From UBA12077 sp963665525 (lineage in GTDB: Bacteria > Bacteroidota > Bacteroidia > Bacteroidales > UBA12077), in NCBI GenBank assembly GCA_963665525.1, contig OY762280.1, positions 4,533,883 through 4,597,882 on the forward strand: DNA of 64,000 nucleotides, given 5' to 3'. The notes beneath the pieces are model-generated. The model was not told the DNA's origin. It did not search any database and was given only the letters and a program-made list of their open reading frames with translations. The first letter of the stretch is position 1. Every line of letters begins with the position of its first letter. Made by a program: the position numbers and the translations under genes. Of this stretch, positions 45,610-54,721 are shown piece after piece.

Positions 45610-48573
45610 TTATTTAAGAGTTATTTCATCAATAAATATATGTAATTCGTGGCCTTTGCCTTTATGCCAATCGGGGCACATAACTCCGCTTTTTCCTAGA
45701 ACTCTGACATAGCGTGCCCATTTAGAATTGGTTTGCAAGGTAAATTCTTTAATGATTGACCCCCATTCATCTTTAGGAACAGTATTTTCAACTTTCCCAA
45801 TAGATTTAAAATTCTTGCCGTCTAATGAGGTGAAAAACTCAACATATTCAGGCATGAAAATCCATGAATTGATATCCTGAATAAAGTTAGCAGAGAAATA
45901 TTTTACACTCGTATTTTTGCCTAAATCAATAATGGCATCCATATCAACACCATTGTAGCCTTGCCAGGCTCCTGTTCTAAAATCATTGCTGCCAAAAATT
46001 CCATCAATTAAAGCAGAATCACTTCCAGCAGTATACTGGCGGTGTGGTCTGTATTTTAAAGTAATCGTTCTTCCTTCAGGGAATTTAACCAAATCAAGTT
46101 CAGTAACTGCAGATTTTTTATCTTTAAGTTCAGCAAAATATTTAATATTTGTTGATTTTTCTATGGTAATAGGATATTCATATATATTGGTTGTATTTGT
46201 TGGGTCTTCTCCATTTGTTGTATAAAATATCTGTGCATCTTTATATTGATGTTTTAATTCAATTTTAAATTGTTTGTTAAAGCTTCGTCGTTTTGCATTC
46301 GAATATGGAGTTGGAATAATCAGGTTATCAGTAATTTTAGATACTGGAATGTCAATATCCTTGCTTCCCCAATTTTTATTCGGTTTATTGCTCATTTCAA
46401 AAACTAATTCTCCGCCATTCATAATCATTTGATGATCAATAAATGATTTGGTGTAATCTTCGCCATTTAATTTTACAGACTTAATGTATTTATTCTCATC
46501 TGATAGTCCGTGAACTTTTATGCTAAAAGTATTTCCACCTGCCTTGCCGTCAGGCAGGTTTTCGAGTTTAATGGTCGATTTTTTAATATTCGGACTTCCA
46601 ATTATATAAATATTTGATGCAGGAGTAACAGGGTAAAATCCCATTGCACTTAAAACATACCATGCAGACATTTGACCACAATCTTCGTTCCCAATGTATC
46701 CATCAGGATTAGTAGTGTACATTTCAGCTAAAATCTGGCTTACTTTTTCTTGAGTTTTCCATGGTTGATTGGCATAATTATATAAGTATGCCATATGATG
46801 ACTTGGTTCGTTACCATGAGCATATTGCCCAATTAATCCTGTAATATCGGCTTGGTGACGACCTGTTGTTTCGGTATTTGTAGAGAATAGTTCATCAAGT
46901 TTTGTTACAAAGTTTTCTTTTCCTCCCATTAAATGAATTAGACCTGAAATATCTTGTGGTACATAGAATGAATATTGCCAAGAGTTTGCTTCGGTGTAAT
47001 TAAAATCAACTTCGGCAGGATCGAAAGGATGTTTCCATGCTCCATGTAATTTAGCTCGCATAAAACCAGTTGTTGGATCGTAAATATTTTTATACGATTG
47101 AGCTCTTTTAATAAAATAGTTATAATCAGAGCTTTTATCTAAACTCTTTGCCATTTCAGCAATACACCAGTCGTCGTAAGCATATTCAAGTGTTTTAGAA
47201 ACAGATTCTGATTCTTCATGAGCAAGAACGTATCCATATTGCTTGTATCCTTCTAGTCCTAATCGGTCTTGCATAGCACTATGTTTCATAGCTTCGTATG
47301 CTTTCCCTATATCATAATCTAGAATGCCTTTTTTAAATGCATCGGCTATAACAGGAATAGAATGATATCCAATCATACATCCGGTGAAGTTTCCTGCAAG
47401 TTCCCAAACCGGAAGTTGACCACCATTTTCATATTGATGAATAAAAGTTTTTATAAAATCGTTTGTTCTTTTTTGATCGATAATGGTATAAAGAGGATGT
47501 GTAGCACGGTAGGTATCCCATAATGAAAAGATGGTGTAATTTGTAAAATCATCGGCCTGGTGAATTTTTAAATCTGTTCCTCTGTATTTGCCATCAGAAT
47601 CCATAAATGTATTTGGGGCAATCATCGTATGGTAAAGAGCAGTATAAAATATGGTTTTATTTTCTTTATTGGTTTTAATTTTTATTTTGTTCAACTCTTT
47701 ATTCCATATTTTCTGAGCAGTTTTTTTCGTTTGCTTAAAATTCCAGTGGGGGATTTCTTCTCCAAGGTTATTTCTTGCACCTTCGGCACTAACGGCCGAT
47801 ATCCCTACTTTCACGAAAAGTTCTTTTTTACTTATTTTACCGAAATCAAAAGCAACTTTTATATTTTTTCCTTCTGCAAAATCTTGAGCAATGAGTGTGT
47901 CATTATTTGCAAGAAATAAATTCTTAATCGGGTGATTAAATCTGGCTACAAAATAAATATACTGATCTTGTGCCCATGATCTTGATCTGCGCATTCCTTC
48001 AATTTCAAAATCGTTTATTTTCTTGAAACTCGACTCAAGAACCTCGTCTCTGTGAGTTAAATCCAGGGTAACAAATGCCTGTTTGTTTTTAGGGAATGTA
48101 TACTTATGAAATCCGGCTCGATTGGTTGAGGTTAATTCTACTTTGATGTCGTAATCATCAAGTCTTACTGCATAATATCCGGGAGAAGCTTTTTCTGTTT
48201 CTTTACTAAATCTTGAGCCATATCCATTTTCAATATTTCCTTTGTATCCATTATCCAAATAATACTGATCGACCGTAGGCATTAATAGAATATCACAATA
48301 ATCAGCAACACCTGTTCCGCTTAAATGAGTATGAGAGAAACCATAAATAATTGAATCGGAATAATGATATCCTGAACAGCCATCCCAACCTTCTAATCTT
48401 GTGTCGGGACTTAACTGAACCATGCCAAAAGGAACTGTTGCTCCTGGGAAAGTATGCCCGTGTCCGCCTGTCCCAATAAATGGATCGACATATTTAGTAG
48501 GATTATTTATTAAATTACATGAGCTAAATAATAAAATAATGATAACATTAATAAATATGGAATTTCGTTTCAT
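45610..48573 (-). CDS. GH92 alpha-mannosidase lipoprotein
   Basis: 987 residues. Lipobox Cys (LLFSSC, about residue 19) follows a short signal sequence. The GH92 N-domain is visible from YVDPFIGTGGHGHTFPGATVP, with the catalytic domain (about 250-700) including QYAHGNEPSHHMAYLYNYA and GNEDCGQMSAWYVLSAMGFYP; the C-terminal 150 residues form a discoidin-like (F5/8) carbohydrate-binding fold. GH92 enzymes are Ca-dependent exo-alpha-mannosidases that trim N-glycans or yeast mannan. Residues 673-679 (LPDGKAG) are encoded by a palindromic element inserted in frame. It lies between the GH2 mannosidase (upstream) and the transporter. Confidence 0.93.
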   Translation of the reverse strand: MKRNSIFINVIIILLFSSCNLINNPTKYVDPFIGTGGHGHTFPGATVPFGMVQLSPDTRLEGWDGCSGYHYSDSIIYGFSHTHLSGTGVADYCDILLMPTVDQYYLDNGYKGNIENGYGSRFSKETEKASPGYYAVRLDDYDIKVELTSTNRAGFHKYTFPKNKQAFVTLDLTHRDEVLESSFKKINDFEIEGMRRSRSWAQDQYIYFVARFNHPIKNLFLANNDTLIAQDFAEGKNIKVAFDFGKISKKELFVKVGISAVSAEGARNNLGEEIPHWNFKQTKKTAQKIWNKELNKIKIKTNKENKTIFYTALYHTMIAPNTFMDSDGKYRGTDLKIHQADDFTNYTIFSLWDTYRATHPLYTIIDQKRTNDFIKTFIHQYENGGQLPVWELAGNFTGCMIGYHSIPVIADAFKKGILDYDIGKAYEAMKHSAMQDRLGLEGYKQYGYVLAHEESESVSKTLEYAYDDWCIAEMAKSLDKSSDYNYFIKRAQSYKNIYDPTTGFMRAKLHGAWKHPFDPAEVDFNYTEANSWQYSFYVPQDISGLIHLMGGKENFVTKLDELFSTNTETTGRHQADITGLIGQYAHGNEPSHHMAYLYNYANQPWKTQEKVSQILAEMYTTNPDGYIGNEDCGQMSAWYVLSAMGFYPVTPASNIYIIGSPNIKKSTIKLENLPDGKAGGNTFSIKVHGLSDENKYIKSVKLNGEDYTKSFIDHQMIMNGGELVFEMSNKPNKNWGSKDIDIPVSKITDNLIIPTPYSNAKRRSFNKQFKIELKHQYKDAQIFYTTNGEDPTNTTNIYEYPITIEKSTNIKYFAELKDKKSAVTELDLVKFPEGRTITLKYRPHRQYTAGSDSALIDGIFGSNDFRTGAWQGYNGVDMDAIIDLGKNTSVKYFSANFIQDINSWIFMPEYVEFFTSLDGKNFKSIGKVENTVPKDEWGSIIKEFTLQTNSKWARYVRVLGKSGVMCPDWHKGKGHELHIFIDEITLK
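46537..46559. repeat. In-frame palindromic element inside the GH92 gene
   Basis: ACCTGCC (46537-46543) and GGCAGGT (46553-46559) are perfect reverse complements around a 9-base centre. The GC-rich block stands out from AT-rich surroundings and encodes LPDGKAG in the GH92 protein. It resembles small dispersed palindromes of this phylum that read as LPDGKAG-type peptides. Confidence 0.7.
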
Positions 48574-48577
48574 AATT

Positions 48578-51115
48578 TCAATTTTTGCTTTGAGAAATGA
48601 TATGATTTAAAGAGTTAAACTCAATCATGTTTTCTATATCATCAATCTTTTCCTTTGTTTTAAAAAATACTTTCTTTTCTTCCCCTGGGATTAAGTCAAA
48701 ATAGTTATTGTTTAGAAAACCATTTTGAGGCATGTGAATATACAGATTCTTTATTAATCTTTTTGAATTTAAAATGATTTCATAACCTTCTTCTACCTTT
48801 TTAAATTGAGTGTCTAACTCAAAAACCGACAATTTAAGATTCTTTGGTTGAGTAAAATAAAAGGTTCTGCTATCCATAACCTGATCATTGTTTTTTAAAT
48901 GAATGATTGCAAAACATTGATCTGGGCTATTTGATTCTATAAAGTCAGAAAGTATAATTTTATTTATTTGGTTGCTGGAGTTTTTAGTAAGCGTAAATGG
49001 CGTGTTTTCTGAATTTATGATCTTTCCATTAAAGTCAATCAAGCTTATTTCTATATTCAAATTTAAGTTGGTAAGCGTATCAGAAACTGCAAAAATGTCT
49101 AATGTATCATGATGGAGGTAGGGAGATAAAATAACATTTTTAAAATCTTGTTTTGCAAAATAGTGTAATGCTTTCCAGTTTCCCAAATAATCGATACTCG
49201 ACCATGATATAGCAGGCCAGCAATCGTTTAATTGCCAATAAAGACTTCCCATACAAAATGGTTTGGCTCTGCGTTGTGCAAGGATTCCTGTTCTTATTCC
49301 TTCCGCTTGTAATAGTTGACTTACATAAATAAAGTCTTCAAATTTGTTAGGAACAGGATAATAATCTTGCATGTAATGATTTATTAAGAAATTCCCTTTA
49401 TGATGTTTTTGATGAGCCAAAATAATTTCAGAATCAATGTTTTTATTTAGTGATGTATCAAAATATTCTATAGTTTCTATGCCTGGGAATGATTGAAAAC
49501 CAAATTCGCTCATGAAACGACCTGTAACTTTATTATACCAGTCAAAATCGTAAGCATCGTGCCATACATACCAATAATGATTGTCGCCTTCGAAACTACT
49601 CCGAGGATTTCCTCTTCCAAATAATGGAGAGCTTGAAGTATATGGCGTTTCTTGATTTTCTTCATTTACGATGCTTGGCAAAATATGATGAAAAATAAGC
49701 TCGTAATTATTCCATATTTCTGCTGAATCGGTTTTAGAATAATTGGCAGACCATCCCCAGTTGTGCCAAGCTTCATCCATTTCATTATTGCCACACCAAA
49801 TGGCTATGCATGGATGTGTATTTAATCTTTCAACTTGAAATTTTGCTTCTTTTTGAATGTTTTTTATAAAAGAACTATCGGCCGGATACATTGCATTGGC
49901 AAACATAAAATCCTGCCAAATAAGAATTCCTTCTTCATCGCATAAATCATAAAATATATCCTTCTCATAAATTCCTCCTCCCCATACTCTTAGCATATTC
50001 ATATTTGCAGATTTTGCATCAGAGATAATTTTTTTGTACTCATTATCGGAAACACTGCCAGGAAATGAACTTTGAGGAATATAATTGGCTCCTTTCATAA
50101 ATACAGGAGTACCATTTAATTTAAAATAAAAGGATTCGCCCTTGTTGTCTTTCTCTTTTACTAATTCAATAGTCTTTAAGCCAATATTCAAAGTATGAGA
50201 ATCAATGGCTTGTTTTTCATCAAATAATTGAATGTTAAAATGGTATAAAAAAGGTTTCCCAAGATTATGCGTCCACCATAGTTGTGGATTTTTAATTTCA
50301 ATCTGAAAACTATAATTATGAGTTCCTTTTTTTATGGATATGTTTTTAATAGAATATTGTAAATCTTGTGGGGTGTTTAGTTTTATGTTTCCAGTAAAAT
50401 CTCTGGATGATTCAATACTTGCATTCATATTAATAACAGCTAATTCTGAATCCAATTTTTCAATGGTATAATCAAGCTTATTTATTTTTGCAATATTCCA
50501 TATGTGCATTTCGATGTCTTGCCAAATTCCGGAGGTAACATACTTTGGCCCCCAATCCCAACCGTAATGATGTGCGGCTTTGCGTGTAACAACTCTTTCT
50601 TCTCCAGGTAGTTCATAAGGTAATTTAGAATATTGCTTGTTCTCCTCATTTTCAATTGGGTTGAGAATTATTTTTAATTCATTAGAATTTTTTAAGGCAG
50701 AATGACTGATCTTAGTTTTCAATGGAATAAACATGTTGTTTGCCGAAAATAGCAAAGAGTCGTTCAAGTAAACATCAGCATATGTATCTAAGCCTTTAAA
50801 GTAAAGTTCAATATTATCATCGGGATTTAGGTTTGTCGGTTTGTTAAAACTCTTGATATAAATCCATTCCAGAGTATCTATCCATTGCAGATTATTTTCA
50901 TTTGTTCCAAAATATGGATTAGGAATTAATTCATTTTGAAATAAGTCAGTATGAACAGAACCGGGGACTTTTGCTTTAAATGATTTATTGTAGATTGCAG
51001 AATAAAATTCCCAGTCTTGATTTAGTTTAATTATTCTATGTTGATTTTTCTTTTCAGAACATGAAAATAATAAGCTAGATAATAAAAGTATAGCTAAAAG
51101 GCTTCGTTTATTCAT
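48578..51115 (-). CDS. GH2-family beta-mannosidase lipoprotein
   Basis: 845 residues from Met at 51115; a Met seven codons earlier adds MALKSTP and would spoil the signal. The lipobox SLLFSC (Cys at about residue 19) marks a lipoprotein. Motifs of GH2 beta-mannosidases: sugar-binding N-domain with HHYGWDWGPKYVTSGIW, acid/base Glu in WCGNNEMDEAWHNWGW and nucleophile Glu in FMSEFGFQSFPG. It should remove beta-mannose from N-glycan core or mannan chains. It heads the four-gene cluster with the GH92 gene 4 bases downstream. No SusC/SusD pair is present in the window. Confidence 0.92.
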   Translation of the reverse strand: MNKRSLLAILLLSSLLFSCSEKKNQHRIIKLNQDWEFYSAIYNKSFKAKVPGSVHTDLFQNELIPNPYFGTNENNLQWIDTLEWIYIKSFNKPTNLNPDDNIELYFKGLDTYADVYLNDSLLFSANNMFIPLKTKISHSALKNSNELKIILNPIENEENKQYSKLPYELPGEERVVTRKAAHHYGWDWGPKYVTSGIWQDIEMHIWNIAKINKLDYTIEKLDSELAVINMNASIESSRDFTGNIKLNTPQDLQYSIKNISIKKGTHNYSFQIEIKNPQLWWTHNLGKPFLYHFNIQLFDEKQAIDSHTLNIGLKTIELVKEKDNKGESFYFKLNGTPVFMKGANYIPQSSFPGSVSDNEYKKIISDAKSANMNMLRVWGGGIYEKDIFYDLCDEEGILIWQDFMFANAMYPADSSFIKNIQKEAKFQVERLNTHPCIAIWCGNNEMDEAWHNWGWSANYSKTDSAEIWNNYELIFHHILPSIVNEENQETPYTSSSPLFGRGNPRSSFEGDNHYWYVWHDAYDFDWYNKVTGRFMSEFGFQSFPGIETIEYFDTSLNKNIDSEIILAHQKHHKGNFLINHYMQDYYPVPNKFEDFIYVSQLLQAEGIRTGILAQRRAKPFCMGSLYWQLNDCWPAISWSSIDYLGNWKALHYFAKQDFKNVILSPYLHHDTLDIFAVSDTLTNLNLNIEISLIDFNGKIINSENTPFTLTKNSSNQINKIILSDFIESNSPDQCFAIIHLKNNDQVMDSRTFYFTQPKNLKLSVFELDTQFKKVEEGYEIILNSKRLIKNLYIHMPQNGFLNNNYFDLIPGEEKKVFFKTKEKIDDIENMIEFNSLNHIISQSKN

Positions 51116-51277
51116 TGGGGTTGATTTTAAAGCCATTAAAAATAGTAAAAATTAGATTTACTAATGGAGATTTATTTTAAATGATCAGGAGATGTATACC
51201 TGATTTTAAAGTGTAAGGCCCCTAAGCTGAACTTATTTATTCAGTAGATGATTTAGAAAATGATTGTCAGAAAGTTT

Positions 51278-51919
51278 TTATTTTTTCCGTATTAAGGTTA
51301 AGCCATCGCGTAGTGGTAAAATTACTTTTTCTGCACGATCGTCATTTTTAACAAAATCATTAAATTCGAAAATACCTCGAGTATATTCATCATCGGGAGT
51401 ATCCAGTTCAATTACTTTTCCGCTCCAAAGAACATTGTCGGCTAAAATAAATCCACCGGGTTTTACATAGTTAAATACCGTGTTGTAATATTCGATATAT
51501 TCTCTTTTATCTGCGTCGATAAAAACTAAGTCGAATTGTTCATTGATTTCAGGAATAATAGTTTTGGCATCACCAAAATGTAATTTTATTTTATTTTCAA
51601 TTCCTGCTTTCCTAATATATTTTACAATAAAATCTTCAAGTTCATCATTAATTTCAATGCTGTGTAATATGCCATGATCTTTCAGTCCTTTAGCTAGGCA
51701 AATGGCCGAATATCCGGTATAAGTCCCTAATTCGAGGATTTTTTCAGGATGAATCATTTTGCTTATCATCTCAAGGATTTTTCCTTGTAAATGACCTGAT
51801 AACATCCTTGGGCGAAGAATTTTTAAATTCGTTTCGCGATTTAATTCTGCTAAAACAGGATCTTCATGATCGGAATGATTTAAAATATATTCTTCGATAT
51901 TAAAATAGAAATCGGACAT
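51278..51919 (-). CDS. SAM-dependent O-methyltransferase (COMT-like)
   Basis: 213 residues, class I fold: LELGTYTGYSAICLAKGL (SAM motif I, about 61-78), HSIEIND, and the metal-site region DLVFIDADKREYIEYYN followed by DNVLWSGKV. This fits the small bacterial catechol/caffeoyl-CoA type O-methyltransferases that use a divalent metal. The substrate is unknown. It is downstream of the M16 gene on the same strand with a 159-base gap containing an inverted repeat. Confidence 0.9.
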   Translation of the reverse strand: MSDFYFNIEEYILNHSDHEDPVLAELNRETNLKILRPRMLSGHLQGKILEMISKMIHPEKILELGTYTGYSAICLAKGLKDHGILHSIEINDELEDFIVKYIRKAGIENKIKLHFGDAKTIIPEINEQFDLVFIDADKREYIEYYNTVFNYVKPGGFILADNVLWSGKVIELDTPDDEYTRGIFEFNDFVKNDDRAEKVILPLRDGLTLIRKK

Positions 51920-52002
51920 GACAATAAAATTAATTTGAATGATTCTAATATTGTGAAGTACAAATATAATATTTAGTACCTTTTTGATGCAAGTTTGAAA
52001 GT

Positions 52003-52060
52003 GTACTAAAGTGTGCTAGAGTGTCTAAAAACGAGATGTAACTTTAGACATTTTAAGTAC
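52003..52060. repeat. Inverted repeat between the M16 and O-methyltransferase genes
   Basis: GTACT...TGTCTAAA (52022-52029) pairs with TTTAGACA (52043-52050)...AGTAC, with GTGT/GTGC direct repeats in the left arm. The 8-bp core is perfect. It could terminate the M16 transcript or be a decayed dispersed repeat. Confidence 0.5.
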
Positions 52061-52078
52061 TTGTAATTGTAGTCACTT

Positions 52079-53299
52079 CTACTGATAAACCAACATCGAC
52101 ATTTTATCTATATCTAAAACTTCATTGGCAACTTCCTGAATATCGTCAATAGTTATTGCTTCAATCTTTTTCTTGATTTCTTCCAAATCATCTACTTTAT
52201 TGAAAAGTAAAAAGCTTTTGCCCATTCCCAGCATTAAACTGGCATTGTTTTCTGAGCTGATAGCAATCTGACCAAATAATTGTCGTTTTGCTTTTTTTAG
52301 TTGAACCTCACCGAGTTTTTTTGTTCTTAGACTTTGAAACTCTTTTTTTATGAGTTTCATGCACTTAATGAAGTTTTCTTTATCAGTACCAAAATAAACT
52401 GAGAAAACACCAATATCAGTATAAGGAGAATAATTCGATTCTACATGATAAGCTAATCCATGTTTTTCTCGAAGTAAAAGACTTAATCTCGAATTTAAAC
52501 CGGGTCCACCCAACATGTTATCAAGTAATGTCATGATAACCTTTCGCTTATCATGCGAGTTATAAGCAATGTTACCAATAACACAATGTGTTTGGTGTGT
52601 TTTCTTTTTTACAATCTTTGTTTCAGGGATATAGCTTTCTATCCTGTTTCTATCTTTTGTTCTTGGGTTCGGTTCAATTTGCCCAAAATATTTTTGGGAT
52701 AACTTTTTAACTTTAGCGAATGAGATATCTCCTACAGAGCAAAAAACCATCTCATCGGTATGGTAATTCTTTGCTATAAACGATTCAATATCTTTTTTAG
52801 TAAATCGTCTTAAATCTTTAGGATTACCTAATATGTTTTTCCCTAAAGGTTGATTTTTAAAGATTAACTCTTCGAACTCATCAAAGATCAGTTCAGCAGG
52901 ATCGTCTTTATACGAATTAATTTCTTCAATAATAACTTCTTTCTCACGAGTTATTTCTTTGCCAGGGAAAGTTGAGTTAAACGTAATATCAGAAATTAGT
53001 TCTATGGCTCTTTCATAATCATTCTTTAAAAATGATGTATGAATGGTTGTTTCTTCTTTTGTAGTATATGCGTTTATTTCGCCACCAACATCATCTAATC
53101 GGCTTAATATATGATACGCTTTGCGTTTTTTTGTGCCCTTAAATATAGCATGCTCAATGAAATGTGCCATTCCATGTTCATGATCTTCTTCATCGCGCGA
53201 TCCTGCATTAATGATTAAACCACAATGCCCGACTGCTGATTTAGAATGTAAATGAATGATGCGTATCCCGTTCTCCAGTGTATAACTCTCGTAATCCAT
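52079..53299 (-). CDS. M16-family zinc peptidase
   Basis: 406 residues. The inverted zinc motif HFIEH (His46, Glu49, His50) lies in HGMAHFIEHAIFKGT, with the third ligand Glu expected in the EEINSYKDDPAELIFDEFEE region (about 123-142). The second half is the non-catalytic M16 domain, including GGPGLNSRLSLLLREKHGLA. This size and layout match the processing-peptidase type M16B that often works as a single-chain homodimer. No signal peptide, so it is probably cytoplasmic. It is divergent from tRNA-Phe. Confidence 0.93.
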   Translation of the reverse strand: MDYESYTLENGIRIIHLHSKSAVGHCGLIINAGSRDEEDHEHGMAHFIEHAIFKGTKKRKAYHILSRLDDVGGEINAYTTKEETTIHTSFLKNDYERAIELISDITFNSTFPGKEITREKEVIIEEINSYKDDPAELIFDEFEELIFKNQPLGKNILGNPKDLRRFTKKDIESFIAKNYHTDEMVFCSVGDISFAKVKKLSQKYFGQIEPNPRTKDRNRIESYIPETKIVKKKTHQTHCVIGNIAYNSHDKRKVIMTLLDNMLGGPGLNSRLSLLLREKHGLAYHVESNYSPYTDIGVFSVYFGTDKENFIKCMKLIKKEFQSLRTKKLGEVQLKKAKRQLFGQIAISSENNASLMLGMGKSFLLFNKVDDLEEIKKKIEAITIDDIQEVANEVLDIDKMSMLVYQ

Positions 53300-53404
53300 C
53301 GCCTAAATTGTATCTGCTGCAAAAGTATAAAAAACTAACAATCAAAATACTAAAAATGTTAAAGAAATATTGTGGTAAGATTTTTTAAAATTTGAGAAAA
53401 AATA

Positions 53405-53435
53405 TTTTGTAAAAGAAATTTTTCGGTTATATTTG
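53405..53435 (+). promoter_or_regulatory. tRNA-Phe promoter
   Basis: TTTTG at 53405-53409 and TATATTTG at 53428-53435, 18 bases apart, form a consensus promoter; the tRNA begins 20 bases later. Confidence 0.8.
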
Positions 53436-53455
53436 CACTCGCAATTGAGCAAAAA

Positions 53456-53528
<73 letters not shown>

Positions 53529-53531
53529 CAG

Positions 53532-53559
53532 AGAGCCTTGAGAAATCAAGGCTCTTTTT
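53532..53559 (+). terminator. Terminator of tRNA-Phe
   Basis: Perfect 10-bp stem AGAGCCTTGA / TCAAGGCTCT with a GAAA loop and a T run. The same stem halves recur, split by a palindromic insert, at 53908-53946. Confidence 0.92.
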
Positions 53560-53571
53560 GTATATTTATGT

Positions 53572-53862
53572 ATGATGTTTTATTGTTATATACTTTATAG
53601 TAAAAGCCTTGATCTTTTTTTTTATATTGCTGAAACAGAAGATGTTGAAGAAAGATTGAGGTTGCATAATTCGGAATTTTTCAAAGGTTCATACACTTGT
53701 CAGGTTTCTGATTGGGAAATACTTCATACCATAAAGTGCATTTCAAGAACTCAAGCAAGGTGTTTAGAATATCATATAAAGAAAATGAAAAGTAGAAAGT
53801 ATATTGAAAATCTAAGATGCTATCCAGATATCACAAAAAAATTATTGGAGAGATATAAATAG
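53572..53862 (+). CDS. Small GIY-YIG-domain protein
   Basis: 96 residues, the size of single-domain GIY-YIG (UPF0213-like) proteins. Start MMFYCYILYSKSLD is typical of the group. The expected YIG strand reads FFYIAETED, so the Gly is replaced by Ala; the catalytic Arg region EERLRLHN and the Glu/Lys segment CLEYHIKKMKSRKYIENL remain. It may be a weakened nuclease. It lies wholly between the tRNA-Phe terminator and a degenerate copy of the tRNA 3' end plus terminator, the setting expected for a tRNA-linked mobile cassette. Either of the first two Met codons may be used. Confidence 0.8.
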   Translation: MMFYCYILYSKSLDLFFYIAETEDVEERLRLHNSEFFKGSYTCQVSDWEILHTIKCISRTQARCLEYHIKKMKSRKYIENLRCYPDITKKLLERYK

Positions 53863-53864
53863 TT

Positions 53865-53952
53865 CCTGGTTCGTCCCGATAGCTATCGGGACCAGGTGGC
53901 ACCACAGAGAGCCTTGATATCCCGATGATTATCGGGACCAGGCTCTTTTTGT
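53865..53952 (+). repeat. Palindrome-disrupted copy of the tRNA-Phe 3' end and terminator
   Basis: CCTGGTTCG (53865-53873) and CCAGGTGGCACCACAGAGAG with CCTTGA (53892-53917) copy the tRNA-Phe T arm, acceptor 3' strand and terminator start, and AGGCTCTTTTTGT (53940-53952) copies its terminator end. Two related 18-bp palindromes interrupt it: TCCCGATAG-CTATCGGGA at 53874-53891 within the T loop, and TCCCGAT-GATT-ATCGGGA at 53920-53937 in the terminator loop. One substitution (T to C) is seen in the acceptor copy. No full tRNA is present. Confidence 0.85.
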
Positions 53953-53962
53953 TTTTTTGCTT

Positions 53963-54240
53963 TCATGTCATTCCCGCGTAGGCGAGAATCTCAAATTTAT
54001 ATTCTAGATATTCATTTCTTTTCCATTGATGAAAAGAAACGAACCAAAGAACTTTTCTCACGACAAAAAGGAGTAAAAATCTAGACAAAACGAAACCTCT
54101 GCCGGGCGTTTTGTCTGGCCTACGCATATTATTTATTATGTGTGGTGGCCAGCCAAAATTGGCCGCGCCATGCGATGAATTGTGGGAGGAAGGATTATTT
54201 TGGCTTGATTCTTTTGGTTCTTTTCTCATCTAAGGAGAAA
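53963..54240. repeat. Degenerate non-coding repeat region
   Basis: It begins with GTCATTCCCGCGTAGGCGAG, a widely dispersed repeat motif, and continues with a relatively GC-rich block (about 54090-54180) unlike its AT-rich neighbours. A minus-strand frame of 88 codons across it has the look of repeat-derived peptides (ending ILAYAGMT), not of a protein. I read it as repeat debris between the GIY-YIG region and the next gene. Confidence 0.5.
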
Positions 54241-54274
54241 AGAATAATTGAGAATTTGTATCTTTAAAATAAAA

Positions 54275-54688
54275 ATGAAAGTTTCTTTGTATAAAGATTT
54301 GTATATTGAAAATAAGGTAAAAGTACAAGCAGATCAAGAAGCTGTTATAACAAATCAAGTCTTACACTATAGTCATGTGAATATAAATGGTGAAGAGAAA
54401 GTGTGTGAGGGAAATTCAGTTTTTTATTTTGAAGAAGATTTTGGGCAGAAAGGATTGAAAACATCTGATGGAAGGCTAAATGTTAAGCTAAACTTTATAT
54501 ATAAAGTCCCTGGAGAAGCTCATATTTATAATCAGGTATATTTTGCAAGTTTAAAACCATGGCAATTGTTTGTTCTACGAAAGTCGTTTGGAAAGATTTG
54601 GTGGCAAGATTCGGATAATATAAAATGGATACTGAGTTTTATAATTGCATTAACAGCATTAGTGCTTTCAATAATAAATATAAAATAA
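54275..54688 (+). CDS. C-terminally membrane-anchored protein, unknown function
   Basis: 137 residues from ATG 54275 (MKVSLYKDLY); an in-frame ATG 27 bases earlier has no conserved look. The first 105 residues are soluble with a mixed beta pattern; the last 20 (ILSFIIALTALVLSIINIK) form a membrane helix with a single-residue tail, so it should be a tail-anchored protein facing the cytoplasm. I do not recognise the family. It is followed at once by a terminator shared with the convergent transporter gene. Confidence 0.6.
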   Translation: MKVSLYKDLYIENKVKVQADQEAVITNQVLHYSHVNINGEEKVCEGNSVFYFEEDFGQKGLKTSDGRLNVKLNFIYKVPGEAHIYNQVYFASLKPWQLFVLRKSFGKIWWQDSDNIKWILSFIIALTALVLSIINIK

Positions 54689-54714
54689 AATCCCACATTA
54701 GTGGGATTTTATGG
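54687..54714. terminator. Bidirectional terminator
   Basis: Perfect 10-bp stem AAAATCCCAC (54687-54696) / GTGGGATTTT (54701-54710) with an ATTA loop, flanked by A and T runs so it can serve both converging genes. Confidence 0.9.
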
Positions 54715-54721
54715 TGGCGTT

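Noticed and set aside
53963..54229. 88-codon minus-strand frame
   Set aside because: It runs through repeat-like DNA and ends ILAYAGMT, a peptide typical of translated dispersed repeats; no ribosome-binding site or conserved domain.
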